From Zygaena filipendulae (lineage: Eukaryota > Arthropoda > Insecta > Lepidoptera > Zygaenidae): a DNA stretch of 64,000 bases. The stretch's first letter is position 1, and each line of letters starts with the position of its first letter. Shown in pieces: positions 46,533 through 58,719 of the stretch. Both the position numbers and the translations under genes were made by a program. The notes below the pieces were generated by a model. The model was not told the DNA's origin. It did no database searches and was given only the letters and a program-made list of their open reading frames with translations. Location of the stretch: positions 1,820,501 through 1,884,500 of the forward strand of contig OU015651.1 in assembly GCA_907165275.2 (NCBI GenBank), written 5' to 3'.

Positions 46533-49500
46533 TCACACATAGCCATTGACAAAGCATATCTTGTAATAGCCGTGGTTGCTCACTGTGGTGCGTCGCGGGG
46601 AGAAGGGGCGGCTCGGGCCCACCAGGCCCACCGAGCCAACTGAGCCCACCGAGCCCATCGAGCCCAGCACGAGGGGCTCGCGCCGCGGGCTATCGGACGA
46701 TGCGCGCCGCCGCAGGAAGCCCAAGCTGGAATTAATATATATGTCAGGTCAGGTTCTGTAGGGGACTTGTCCGACTAACTCGACAAGGGGGAGGGGGTTG
46801 AAATGAGACTCTTTATCATCATACTTCTGGATTAAAACTCTCCACTGATACGCTACTCTCTTCTAGCTAAGTAAAGTGATCTTCAACAGATCGTCAGACC
46901 ATCTCTATCGCGTCTTCTAGTTTGTAGTTACCGACTGAAGAAGAAATTTAAACTAGCTTAGTCAGCTTTCTTTTATTTTGTGTTTGACCACATTTCCCCT
47001 GATGTTAAGCTTCAACTATTAGTCAGTCAGTTAATCGTTAGTCAGTCAGTAAGTCAATTTTTCCTTTTAAGATAGACGATAATACAAGATTGTCTGTCCG
47101 GTGTTTTCTGTAACTGACACTGGTATAAATATTGCGGCTACTTGTCCAAGGCGCCTGATATGATAACAAAAAAAAAAGAAAATAATAAGACACTTACATC
47201 TTCCCGTTCTGGCATTGAGAGCGCGTCCGCGAACGCATCGTCTGAACTTCCGCTCGTGCCAGTTGCTCCATCTCCATAGGCTTCTCGCTTTCTGGAGCTG
47301 TGTCCAATTTAACATTGGCTTTGTTACACACAGATTTGCTAGGTATCGTATCATTAATATTATTAATAGCTGTTCCCCGGGGTTTCACACGCGTTAATTT
47401 CGGAGTTCTCATGGGGATTCCGGGATAAAAAGTATCCTTTATGTCCTTCTCTGTACTCCTGGTAACATGTATGTAAAATTTCATGGTGATCGGTTGAGCC
47501 GCTAAGGCGTGAAAGCGTAACAAACAAACAAACAAATAAACCAACAAACAAAAAAAACAAACTCACTTTCAGATTTATAATAGTAAGGATAGCTGTTCTC
47601 CGCGGAGTTCTCACTGGAATTCCGGAATTGTACCATTATGTCCTTTTCCATACCATAAATTTCATGATAATCAGATGATTAGATAAAGCGCGAAAGCGTA
47701 ATAGACAAACAAAGAAACTCACGTTCATTCGCATTTATCCAAAATTTCACTATGATTGAGTTAGAAAGAATTTGGATCGGATGATCGGATCAGAGAAATA
47801 ATTGGACGCAGATAAGCAATAACATGTTAATCCACAAAATGAAGTTATTGATTTAGAACGATTCATTGAGAGTTAGAGAACGTTTTTTAATTTTGTATTT
47901 ACCTTTATTACATTGTGTAAATATGTAACACAAAATATTGAGCATAAAAAATATTGACACAAAATGGCGCTATAATTTTAAAACTTTAATTTATTCAAAA
48001 TTTTTCCAGTGTGGGTTGACACACCATTGCTTATCTATGTCCATTTGAATCAAGGACACTCACCCTTCCAAGCATATACAGAATTGCGCGAAGTAGTATG
48101 CGGGGCGGTGCGGCGTGCCGGCGCGCGGCACAGCGTCACCGCGTCCGCGCTCGCCACGCGCCGCAGCAGCTGCCGCTGGCACACCGCGCGAAACGACCAG
48201 GGGTCGGACCCGCCACCCTGCTCATCGAACACCATCGTCACATCACCACCATCATCAGTCGGCGTCTACTAGCTGTTCCCCACCGTTTCACCCGCGTCAA
48301 TTTCGGAGATCCCACGGGGATTTCAGGACAAAAAGTACCCTATGTCCTTCTCTGTATCCTTGACAACGTGTAGGCAAAATTTCATGCTGATCGGTTGAGC
48401 CGTTGAGACGTGAAAGCGTAACAAACAAACAAATTCACTTTTGCATTTTGAATTGTAAAGATTGTTTTTTGTTTTTATAAGGTTCTTTATTTACATAAGA
48501 TATTACAACTTTCACCAGACTTAACTAGTGTAAGCAACAATAACTATATAGTACGGTTTACCAGGCTGACATCACCTTTACAAAACTACGGCCTAAACTA
48601 TAACACTATTTACACATATTATTGTTTAAATGCAACCACGTGGAGTGGTCTGCTACTCAATTAGGCATTTACACATATTTTGCACTAATACGTGTTTGTG
48701 GCATACAATCGCATAAGATAAAACATTAAGAAAAGAATCGTAATTCGTAACTATATAGGTACCTACTATAAGTTAAATTAATTTTACGATAGGCAGGTAC
48801 TTGAGTTAAAAAAATGTAGGTAACAGATAAAAATTAATTTCGAACGGTTACAAAGTAAATAATGCGGGCGGTTGCGGCATTGTAATTGTAAGGATTGCTG
48901 ATTGTTAGTTTGACAGATTTCAGAAAAAATATCTTAGGATATAAATATGTAGGTATATTAAGAGAGTCGTTTATCTCACCCATGACAGTTCCTGGTCTGC
49001 TAGCATATCCTTCCCCTGATCTAGCGCCAGCCTCATCTCCGCTCGAGGACTGAGTCGTTCCTCCGGCGTCCGTGGTCTCGGATCTTCCAGTTGTGAACAC
49101 TCCTCCGGCGCTGGTGTTGGCTCCGAAGCTAAAAATAATGTGACAGTGCAATTTTTTTACAATGCAGTCACCACCTCTTACACTCTCTTACACTCAGTTT
49201 TACTCTTGACACTGAGATCATCAAAATATATAGAAGAATATTATGTTTGCTACTTCTATTGTGACTTCATACTCGTATTTACGTTAGGTATACATAGGAA
49301 ATCATCAGAAACGTTACCAATATTGAATACCAACCACTGGTTTATTACTAAGAAAAAAATAAGGCATGTAATCTCATAGTCAAACTCAACTATGAAACGT
49401 TGTTGTCGGCGGTGACTTACTTTATCTATCGTCTCATATTAAATCGGAAGTGTTGGACGCAGATAAGCAATAACATGTTAACCCACAAAATTAAGTTATT

Positions 49501-52500
49501 TATTTAAAACGATTTATTGAGAGTTAGGGAACGTTTTTTACTTATGTGTTTACCTTATTACATCGCTTAAATATGTAACTAAGTATTGAACATAAAAAAT
49601 GTTGACACAAATGGCGCTCCTACTTTTAAAACACGATTTACTCAAAATTTCTCCAGTGTGGGTTAACACACTATTGCTTATCTATGTCCATAAGAAAGCT
49701 GCAGCTACGCGGAAACAGCTGGAGGATTTTGACGAAATTGGAATTGAGGTATCTCACACCTACCCTGAATTCACACAGATGACATTTTATTCCGGAGTTC
49801 CCAAGGGAATCCCAAAATTCACTTAGTTAAAGTCGTGGAGAACAGCACGTTATTAAATAACGGGTAAAGGTTGTTAGGATTTGAGTAGGCACAAGTGCAG
49901 TGTCTGTAAGGTGACAGTGTATGGGCAATAACAGTTGTACTCGTATAGTCTATACCTGGTGAGAGTTGTTGACGCGGAGGCGTTGGGTTGTGTATGGTAG
50001 TACGCTCGAGTGTGGAAGGCGTGCTGGCCGAGCTGGCTGATCCCCGACGACCGCCAGTGGCTGCACTTGCACGAACTTCCACACACTCTTTTGAAACTGC
50101 CGATAACAAATCTATCGTGTTTACTTAAAAAAAATAATAATTGTTGAGCTTTCGCTGCACCAGAGCTATTTTTTTAATAAGTTTGTAAAATTTGGATGTG
50201 GTCAAAGGAAAAATGTGTTAGTTGATCACGATTCATCCTAGTCAGCAGAAAGACTGAAGTAAAGTTATAGAAATATACTAGTGACTGAAGTGGAATTTGA
50301 CCATGTCAGTAATTTAGATAAAGTATTTTTAATGACTTAAAAAAATACGGTAGGGTTGACTTGCCAGATTGTAAGGGCATCGAAGGTACTTCGTTGGTTG
50401 GTGTCCTGTCTGGGCTCAGTTCGCCCGTGGCGCAACCATCGGGCTCCCTTCCAGCATCCCGTGCGGCGCCCGCACCCCCATCCTCTGCTTCTGTAGGATT
50501 ACGGACTTTGAGACTTAGGCAATAAAGTCTAATTTATTAGATTTTTTGTTTAGTTTTCATTGCAATTAAAATTTTTGTTAATTTTTTTTGCAAAACAACA
50601 TAGTTAAATATAACTATATTAATTTTGAAGAATTTTGTAAATCGAAGTCTCCGTAGTATTTATGTCTACGTATGTATGTACTAGCATGTTAACAGTGGAG
50701 TGCTAGCTAAACAATCAAATCCATGCTGGAATTAGGTCAAACAGATAACAATAAATATTAAAATGTGTATGTTTCCCTACAACAGCATGCATGCATCGTG
50801 CTTTCGTTTGACTTGTAAAATTTAATCGTGTCCCACTCGAGCCGTGATCCTATACTTTTGCTGTCTCACCTCTGTTCAATTCTCCTTTTTGCTGTCAATA
50901 CGTATTTTCCAATTAATATTATCCTGATATCTAATTCTGATCGTTTCTTTTTATAGTTTTTGTAATTGGGGCTATTACTTGTGTTAGATGTATCAAAGCT
51001 TCCATGTTTAGTATTAAAGGCTATGATTGTTGTAATGATATGTGCAGTGCCGGCCCTTGTCTTCGATCAGGGTAGAGCGAGATTGTTTCTCAGCGCCTTT
51101 CAGTCAGCGCTTTCAGTTAACATAAAATTGTAGTCTAGCTTTATGTTATTATTTGGTGCTCCTCACTACCTGACACTTAGAGCGATCGGATCTTCCTCTC
51201 ATTCTACCCCTGGGCCGGCGCTGGATATACGTCGCTGGTGGGCCGTGTGGTTTGGACTCACCGGTTTCTGAAGCAGAGGGTGACAGGTGCGGCGCGTCGC
51301 AGCAGCTGTCAGCACCGCGGCCACACCCGCTGCCCTGCGCCAACGCCGCACCAGCGGACCAGTCACAATGTGAGATACAACCTAGCTACATTCTACGGGA
51401 CACGAATATGCCCAGTGGCTCCGATAGCATTTTTATAAAGAACTCGCAATTTCATATAGCTATTGGACAATCGAGCCTTTAAATTTGATTTCAAGTAGGT
51501 AACTTAACTCCATGAATCGCTCAAGGATGTTTAGCTAGTAGAAAAACATTTACTAGTTTATTTATACCATCTACTTTATACCTCAGAATTTAGTGTAAAA
51601 GTCTACATCGATATAAGACTACACCAATAGTTGGTGGTTAATTAAAGTCTACACCAAGTGAAAGCCCTAGGTATGAAATATTTACGCGTTACGTGGAATA
51701 ACAATAAATTAAATATTACATTAATAAATATAACATGCGTGAAGCATTCTCAGAACAATAACATTCATTGTCTGAATCTATGCTAATGATCACATCCAAT
51801 GTTTTAGGGACCAACAAACATGCTAGACAGTCCAAAGTGGTAGGTATTACAAAAATTTCCATATATTTAAGGTAAGTCCACCATTTTCGTAATAGGTAGT
51901 TTTACTGTCTAAAACATAAACGTATCAAGATATTCACCTGGTCGTCTGAGTTGGTGGGTGTTTGCTTGTTGTCTTCACTACCGCTGTCAGAGCATTCTTC
52001 CTCCAGCAAAGGCTCCAGTCTTCTCCTAAAAATGTCCCTAAGTTACATTTTATTGTTAGTTCTTTTTGAAATGCACATAAAAAGCAAATTCGATAAGAGA
52101 GAAAATAAGTATTCATTTATTTATTTAGGTTTGAAATATCTGATTTCCATTTCACTTTGAAAAGAATGATCAAAGATTATCCATACTAATATTATAAATG
52201 CAAAAATAACCTTTTCAATCTTTTCATTCCAAAACGTGCTGAAAAGATTTCGATATTTGGGAGGGGGAAAAATTGTATCCTGAAACTGGATATTGGCTAC
52301 TTTTTACTAATGAACAAAGGCTTTCTGGTCTGTACAGACCAGCCAGTTTGAAATAAGATAACTTGGTTTTAGATTTGTTGTAGATTGAAACAGAGATGAA
52401 ATAATATAGTAATTAGCGAAGAAAACTTGTGTAGTTTTTATTAAGTGAGGAAGATATTTACCTGGGCAATAATGGCCGTAAAGTTGTCGGTCCAGTGATT

Positions 52501-55500
52501 GTTGGTGCCATTAGGAGTTCGTCCATCATGAGCTCAGTGTCATCGTCTCCAGCGTAAGAAGATGATGATTTTGTAGGTGACTGTAATAAAAAGATCGGTT
52601 CACGCAATCCATTGATATCATGAAATTTGCACTTTCATCACTACCTTTTGTCCTAATCTTTAGCCAGTTGATTAAAATAAACAAAAAGGCTTTTAAACGT
52701 ACCGAAAGAGTTCCATGATCAGAATCCGGTAGATTGTCAGAGAGATCTCCCGATGACGGTGTTCCCCAGGCCTCTTCGCCACTCGCACCGCTTCCTTCTC
52801 CAGGTTCTCCTGTGCCTTCTTCGGTGCCGAGTGATGATTTCCAGTCACTGACTCCAAGGCATCTAAATTATGTGGTGAATCGCCATCATTTGATAGGAAA
52901 GTTATACCGATCAGCTACTTTAATAAGTAAACATTTCAGTCTAAAGACAATACTTTCATAACTTCTAGCTTAAACTGTATTTACGATATGGCTAGGTAAG
53001 TACCTAAATTATATTAAAATTTATTGAAAATAATAATATCAAAATTTCTAGCCTACTAAAATAACATATGATAACATAGTTTAGAATAGATGCTATCATC
53101 AATGATAAAAAATATTGTAGCTCTATTTGATTAAGTTAACTACATATAGACTGACCTACTCAAGTATTAATTTAAAACTACACTGTCGATCTTGATCTGT
53201 TAACTAATATTACTACAACTACTAACATTGTTTTATCGGAGTCGTCAACATATGAGAAGAAATCTAAAGTTAGAAAAACAATGCAAATCGATGCTAATAA
53301 CAAAACACATATTTTGGAATCCACACATACTCATCGTGATGGTTTATGGCTTGTTTGAGTCGTAATCCACCTAACAAATGCAAGAAAAACATTATTGGCA
53401 CAAGAATTAGTCATATTTTATTTTACTAAGTTTGTTCAATTGAAATTCTTCAAGAAGGTTTTGCAGCAGAATTTTCCAGAAATAACTAACCTTTCCAAAA
53501 ATGATGGTTGCTTTTGAACAAGGGAAGTGGTTGGTACATTTTCCGTATAGCTAAAAATGTTCATTTTCTCTACAACGAAGGAGCCCGCCCGCGCTGTCCA
53601 GCCCATGATACCACCAGCGGCACCAGACACTACACAAAACATTAATATGAAATTAAACGACGATCATACTATAAATAAATACCACGTTATGTAACCCATG
53701 CACGTTAAAATTGCTGCTGAGGATTACCTGTGCATGTCTTAAAGCGTGTATGGAATGGTCTGAGGTGTTAGAGAACCCTTATAAGTTCATCTTACGGTTT
53801 CATCTAATATTATTGTTTCCTCATTTTGCACTGATCGCTTGCGCAGGTTCAAAAACCATAAAAAAACAGCACAGCGGGCTTACTATAAGCTCTTAAAGCA
53901 GAGCCTAAATTGAATTGCTCTGATTTATCGTACGATAACCCCCTTTAAGCAGGCTTGCTTAAAGGTGGTGGTCTTTAGGCAATTCAATTTAGAAACAGCT
54001 CTACTTAGATAGGCACATCCACACAGACAGACCTCATTAGTAAACTGCAGCGTGTATGGCCGCCATAAAATCTATCTATACCAGCCTAGACTGTAAGAAG
54101 TTGGTATTCTAAGTCTAAGTACCTACTTATCTATTAGTATTTATTTCTGGAAAAAACTACAAACCCGGATTATAAGCTGTGGTTTTAGGTACTTCGGGAT
54201 CAGGTGCAGTCAGTCTTGCGTTCCCATCGTCAGTTTCATCAGACGGCAATCTCTCGAGACTTGACATTGTACCGTATCTTAAAAAAATTATTTTTGCATC
54301 CAATTTGATAAAAATACAATAATTTTCAGTGTTTAAAATCTTTGATGGTAAACATAATTTACCTTTTTAAAGATATGTAAGGCAAGTCTTCCGGTACATC
54401 TGGGGAATCTGGAGAGTCATCTACAAAGTTATTCTGTAACTAAAAAAAAAACTTAATATAGTTTTTTAATTGTTCTAGTAAAATTTTAAAAAACAAACAC
54501 GAAATAAAACTAACCATTTTGCTGTTTGTAACGTTATAATCAGGTGTTGGAGATTCAGATTTGATAGAACTAAGACTAGCTGGCCGTGAAATAAGATTGC
54601 CTGAATTTACTGAAGTTTTTCTAAATGGCTCTACTCTCATTAAGTGTGCTGCCGGGTTAATAGCCGATAGACCCATCAACATAAGTGGTCCTAGTTCTAC
54701 TTCTTCATCGGACGCGGTATCGTTTATTTTTGTGTTTACATTAATTTTACTATCATCGTTTCTTTCCGACTTTTTGGTAATGTCTCCATTCATTTTACTT
54801 ACTGCTGAAATACCCATTCTCGGTGACCTCCTTATATTTCTTTCTAATTTAAAATCATGGTCGTCTTCGTGTGATGAATCGTCTTCCAAAAAGACTGAGG
54901 TTGTTTTCAGACACGTTCCGAAATTTTCTTTTTTTGCCACTATATTGACGCCTAACACTTTACTCAGTACGTTTTCAGCTTTTTGTCTCGTTATTTCTTC
55001 TTTTCTTAAAGACGCTGGGGACACATTGTTTGAAGACAACAATTTAGTTTTAGACACCGTTACATTTTCGACACACTTGATTTCATTTAAGTATTTTTCT
55101 TTAGCTATAACGCATTGGATTTCGTTAGTGATATTGGAATTGGACGTTCTTAAATCATTTGAACTTGAGTTGAAAACCATAGAACTACATGTGGTATGAC
55201 TTGTTGACAGTGGACTATTATTTCTACTGCTAGTTGAAGGGCTTAAGGATCTTATTGAATTCTCTTTCCTCAGTTCTAAGTGATTCTTTGTGTTATTTCG
55301 AATGTGAAGATTTCTGTTTATAATAGGTGAGTCGGTTTTAATCTCGTAAGATTTAGATTTGAGCATTTTTTGACTTTGCTCAATAGAGTCTATAACTCTC
55401 AAGGCCGCCTTAGGGGCGTCTTCAGGACGTATTCGAATAGCACCTTTACGTTCTAAATGACTAAGATTTTTTTGTTTACGATTACTGCAATTAGCACTAC

Positions 55501-56338
55501 ATAGACCGACGGAGATTTTGTTACTGTTTGAGTTTTGTGGTGATTTGTCGATTTTAATTTTGACTTGTACTGGCGGTTCTTTTTGTGCGATTAACGGGCT
55601 GTTTGGTTTTGATAAACATTTCTTATGGCACTGCCTGCAAACTGGAATTGTATCCACGACTACGGGACTGGTACGAACAGTTATCTGAAAGGAAAACATT
55701 GACACCTGCAATTGATGTTATTAAGCAATATAAACCAAACAATATTTTCTCTATTTACTTGACTTCCAGAGTTACTGCTTTTGGAAGGACTGTGCTCATT
55801 TTCTTTTTTATCTACAGCTGCGGTACGTTTGTTTTCACTATTTTGAGTAATAAGATCTGCAACCTCTAGAAGATTCAGTTCTCTGGATCGCTTCCTTAGT
55901 TCATCTACGCTCCACATCTGCAGAGTTACAATTTTACTATATTATTTTCCTCTGTTTAGTGAACATAGTTTTGTATACCAATTCAGAAATATTTTTAATA
56001 GCATAAGTATCTAAATAAATATATAAATAGTAAGTGTCACTGGTTCGGTTTTCGTATCAGGGTAAACAAACAATAAATATTTGTGTTTACAATAAGTATG
56101 GGTGTTGTTTGTGCTCGTTTCTTGAAGTATATAGCCAATAATTTGGTTTGGTGCCTTGCTCGTTCTGCTTAGTTTGGGACCAGATGTCATTGTTATCATT
56201 ATCCGATATTCAACCATTACTATTATTATCATTAATAAATAATGCTATCACAAGTTATTGAACCGCAATAATAGTTTTGCAAACCTCCATATCAGACTCG
56301 GGTGGCTCCATTTCCTCAGCCTCAGGCAATTGGGTCAT
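46533..56338 (-). CDS. Gene 3: 1,020-aa low-complexity protein of unrecognised family, 16 coding exons
   Basis: Exons in order of translation: 56338-56285, 55917-55759, 55684-54515, 54439-54363, 54277-54165, 53629-53491, 52862-52703, 52580-52462, 52025-51938, 51334-51262, 50490-50365, 50096-49956, 49128-48980, 48265-48064, 47297-47198, 46725-46533 (TGA). All phases agree, for a total of 3,063 nt. Every intron is GT-AG except a GC-AG donor at 50364-50363. The N-terminus M-W-S-V-D-E-L-R-K-R-S-R-E-L looks helical. Residues 87-94 hold C-R-Q-C-H-K-K-C and 133-137 hold C-S-A-N-C, a possible metal site of unusual spacing. Residues 482-497 (YISLKRYGTMSSLERL) look conserved in style. The rest is rich in Ser, Pro, Glu and Asp and probably disordered; near the C-terminus is a G-S-V repeat. 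No enzymatic domain is seen. I do not recognise the family and propose no function. It could also be a 3' part of the gene 2 locus. Confidence 0.78.
47366..47589 (-). mobile_element. Helitron-like repeat in gene 3 intron 14
   Basis: TAGCTGTTCCCCGGGG, GTCCTTCTCTGTACTCC, AAGCGTAACAAACAAACA, TTTATAATAGTAAGGA|T. On the gene strand it ends 68 bp before the exon 15 acceptor. Confidence 0.75.
47590..47740 (-). mobile_element. Second, abutting Helitron-like repeat
   Basis: TAGCTGTTCTCCGCGG directly follows the previous element; degenerate body ending TTCATTCGCATTTATCC. Confidence 0.55.
47812..48043 (-). mobile_element. TGGACATAG MITE, copy 2, in gene 3 intron 14
   Basis: Same family; on the gene strand it begins TGGACATAGATAAGCAATGG, 14 bp after the GTGAGT donor hexamer of exon 14. 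Confidence 0.8.
48064..48265 (-). CDS. Gene 3 exon 14, flanked by two mobile elements
   Basis: This GC-rich exon encodes T-P-T-D-D-G-G-D-V-T-M-V-F-D-E-Q and then a Cys/Arg-rich stretch. The acceptor used here (minus-strand TAG at 48268-48266) lies 3 nt after the CTAG end of a Helitron-like repeat. A second in-frame acceptor, CAG at 48220-48218, would drop 16 codons. The donor GG|gtgagt is followed 14 nt later by a TIR element (47812-48043). Phases 0 in and 1 out fit both neighbours. Confidence 0.7.
48269..48461 (-). mobile_element. Helitron-like repeat abutting the gene 3 exon 14 acceptor
   Basis: On the gene strand it runs from A|TCTTTACAATTC to GGGGAACAGCTAG|T. The next bases are the AG of the splice acceptor, so the element supplies the sequence where branch point and pyrimidine tract should be. 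Confidence 0.8.
49454..49692 (-). mobile_element. TGGACATAG MITE, copy 3, in gene 3 intron 12
   Basis: TGGACGCAGATAAGCAATAA to ATTGCTTATCTATGTCCA on the plus strand; same length and body as copies 1 and 2. Confidence 0.8.
49770..49850 (+). mobile_element. Helitron-like 3' fragment
   Basis: TTTTATTCCGGAGTTCCCAA to GTCGTGGAGAACAGCACG; strongly decayed. Confidence 0.4.
50359..50364 (-). other. GC-AG splice donor of gene 3 intron 11
   Basis: The donor after exon 11 reads CTG|gcaagt on the minus strand, a GC in place of GT in an otherwise consensus context. GC-AG introns are a known minor class of U2 introns. The phase 1 exit matches exon 12, which supports use of this site. Confidence 0.7.
52183..52330 (+). 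mobile_element. Possible Helitron-like 5' fragment
   Basis: TCCATACTAATATTATAAAT matches the 5' end; the following bases do not match other copies well. Confidence 0.35.
54515..55684 (-). CDS. Gene 3 exon 3: large 390-codon exon
   Basis: The acceptor TTTCAG|ATAACTG and the donor ATG|gttagt bound 1,170 nt with no stop, the longest open exon of the window. It encodes residues 72-461. It contains the cysteine cluster, a helical stretch R-P-E-D-A-P-K-A-A-L-R-V-I-D-S-I, and long Ser/Asn/Lys-rich linkers. Composition is AT-rich and differs from the GC-rich 3' exons of the same gene. Confidence 0.85.
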
Positions 56339-56462
56339 CCATCTCTGCAAATGTAGCGTAGACCCGCGGCTCCTGCTGCTCCTCGCCCCCTCCATTGCAC
56401 TCCCCGCGGCTCCTGTCTGCGTTTCCACCGAACTGCGACGGATCTAGAACGTTCCCATAAAT
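56285..56462 (-). CDS. Gene 3 first exon with 5' leader and competing reading frames
   Basis: A good acceptor (TTCTTACAG) at 56463 opens this exon. The chosen start, ATG at 56338-56336, gives M-T-Q-L-P-E-A-E-E-M and runs in phase 0 into exon 2. Upstream in the same exon are short ATG frames that stop quickly. One frame stays open from the acceptor for 46 codons, ending Y-A-T-F-A-E-M-D-D-P-I-A-stop, and could be an alternative coding use. An alternative acceptor TTTGCAG at 56347-56345 would also feed the M-T-Q frame. The start is therefore less sure than the downstream exons. Confidence 0.55.
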
Positions 56463-56659
56463 CTGTAAGAATTTCCTGTACAACATCACCATTTGAAAAA
56501 TATAATATTTAAATACACCACTACTATTTTGTATATAAGACAAACTCTACTCAATATTACACTTTCGCTTTGGGGCCAACTCTGTACATAATTAATACTC
56601 ATATTTAAAAGAATCCGCATGCAGTTATTTAGATACTAATACAACGTGAATAATATTTT

Positions 56660-56957
56660 TTATTGTTCCGTCCGGATTCATCTTTGAAACCGCTGGACAG
56701 ATTTTCGTGAAAATTGTTGGGTATATTTGTAATGAAATTAAATCCGCTTTTCTACACAAAAGTAAAGTAGTCTAGACTATTTTTATAAAAGAAAAGTTTA
56801 TATTGGTAGAAGGTACATAAGATATTTTTTATCCCAGATTAATTAAATTATTTATTTATTTATTCATTCACATTCATAACATGACAGTCCATAGACCAAA
56901 GATCAGAGAGTTCTCGCGGGAATTCCAAAAACAAGAGAAAAACACGGGCATAGCTAC
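56660..56957 (+). mobile_element. Degenerate Helitron-like repeat between genes 2 and 3
   Basis: TTCGTGAAAATTGTTGG, ATATTTTTTATCCCAGATT, an (ATTT)n insertion, then GTTCTCGCGGGAATTCC and GGGCATAGCTACTG. Confidence 0.5.
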
Positions 56958-58693
56958 TGAATATGATCTACATTAACAGCACTTAATACAATTGTATTAT
57001 TCGATTCGATTGGAAAGTATTTAAATATTACAAAGTAGGTCTTATAACAAAAGAATAACGGACAAACTAGTTTCTCAAAAAAATTCTGATATTAAAAATA
57101 GTGGTGTATTTTATATTATTACAATCGACAAAAGAAATTTAGAAAAATACTCACTGTTTCATTTGATATTTTTGATACTAAAGTAATAGGTAGGTACATA
57201 TAGATAAGTATTTAGCATTTAAACTTTGTTGCAACGATAAGTAACCTATGCGACGTGATTCTATATTAAAATAGCATAGAGAGTATTTACACTTTGAAAA
57301 GAAAAATGGTAGGTCAGAAGTGTATAATCATCAATTCGATAGCGTCGCAAAATCTATGTCACAACAAGAAAAATATGATAATATAATAAAAAGTACATAT
57401 TATATTGATCTCGCCGCTGACAAAATTTCTTTATTTATGGAATATCAGATTTCCAATATTGTTATTTCGATCTAAACGTAAACATCCAAATTTCTATAAT
57501 ACCATACTTCGATTACATGTTATAAAGGAATGAGTAAGTAAATTTTCCCAAAATCATCATCGACTTTCGTCTCGAACCCTATATGTCTATATTAAAATTT
57601 ACACACAGCCAAAAACATCGAAAAATTGTCGTCTCTAACTACGTGGTAAGTTATTTTTCATGTAAAAGGTCATTATGAGTACAAAATCCCGATTCAGAAT
57701 TAGGTGATGTGAACATTTTGCGATGCTAGCGACAAATAGTTTCTTAACAATATTATTATTCGCTTACACGAAATACATTTATTCTACATTAATTACTACA
57801 ACAGTCAACAAAAACTTTACAAAACTCTACAAATACACTGTTATTTCTGTCAACTCTACCATTTTTCTTCATGAATTACTACTAGTAAATTTTATCGTGG
57901 CGATGAGTATTTTTCTAAAGGTAAGGCAAGTTGGGGTAAGTAACCTTGCGATCTATGATTTTTTATGGATTCCCACATCATAGAGATGGCTCTATAATAG
58001 AGGAGAACCATATAGCTCTATGTTTTACCAGCAATGGATAGGTACTTAGATTGCCATGGTTTCGGTTCATATATCCGAACTTGTCCCAACTTACTATGAT
58101 ATCATTAGAGAGCTTTTAAAAAACATAACACATAAAGTAAACTTAATTTAATGTACAAAAAAAAATATTAGTTCGCGAAGCTGATCGCCAAATATCCACA
58201 TGACCTGTACAATATCTGTAAGGCTATGTACAGTGTTTATGTTTAATAGTTTATTGTACAACAATATAAATAATAATAATAATAATTGTTAAACGTTTAA
58301 AAGCTATTAATTGTGGAATACATACATAAAAAAGATAATTATCATGTTGACATAAAATTATGAAAACTACTAAAATACCTCATAAGAAAAAGGACGGAAG
58401 ACTCATGAAGCTATATGAGCGATTTCCATTTAGATACCTATACAATTTATGTTTTAAATTGTTTCAAATTATTTATTTTAATTACAACTTGGTACCTTAT
58501 AATTATGTGTAATTATTTTGACACTCCGCATTTGGTAAAATACCTACTGTAAATATTGGCATCACTTTCACTAAAATGTAATAATTTTTCCGAATGTATA
58601 ATTTCAATTTCGTTTTACTAAAATTATCAGCTGAAGATGCCACATCCCAAAAAATGGGTATTCGTGCAATCCAGGCATTACATATTTTTGTTT
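56958..58693. other. Intergenic interval between gene 3 and gene 2
   Basis: AT-rich and unique. It must hold the gene 3 promoter if gene 3 is an independent gene, but no TATA/initiator pair was convincing. Confidence 0.35.
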
Positions 58694-58719
58694 TTTATTC
58701 AAAATACGTATTTTTTATT
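58694..58719 (-). other. Gene 2 candidate poly(A) signals
   Basis: Two AATAAA hexamers on the minus strand, at 58719-58714 and 58699-58694, lie about 300 nt past the stop codon of gene 2. They are the first canonical signals noted downstream of the stop and would define a 3' UTR of roughly 330 nt. If they are used, gene 2 ends about 2.2 kb before gene 3 begins. Confidence 0.45.

Larger units (their letters stand above)
50097..54164. other. Gene 3 introns 5-11
   Basis: Between the listed exons the introns are AT-rich. At 53,300-53,360 a short minus-strand exon-like stretch follows TTGTTAG but breaks the frame. No nested gene seen. Confidence 0.35.

Noticed and set aside
53300..53362. Extra gene 3 exon after TTGTTAG
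   Set aside because: Joining it to exon 6 leads to a stop after about 14 codons, whereas exon 6 joins exon 7 directly in phase.
54561..55199. 212-codon plus-strand open frame
   Set aside because: It is the antisense of gene 3 exon 3, has no splice or start context, and its composition is what an antisense of an AT-rich Ser/Asn/Lys exon gives.
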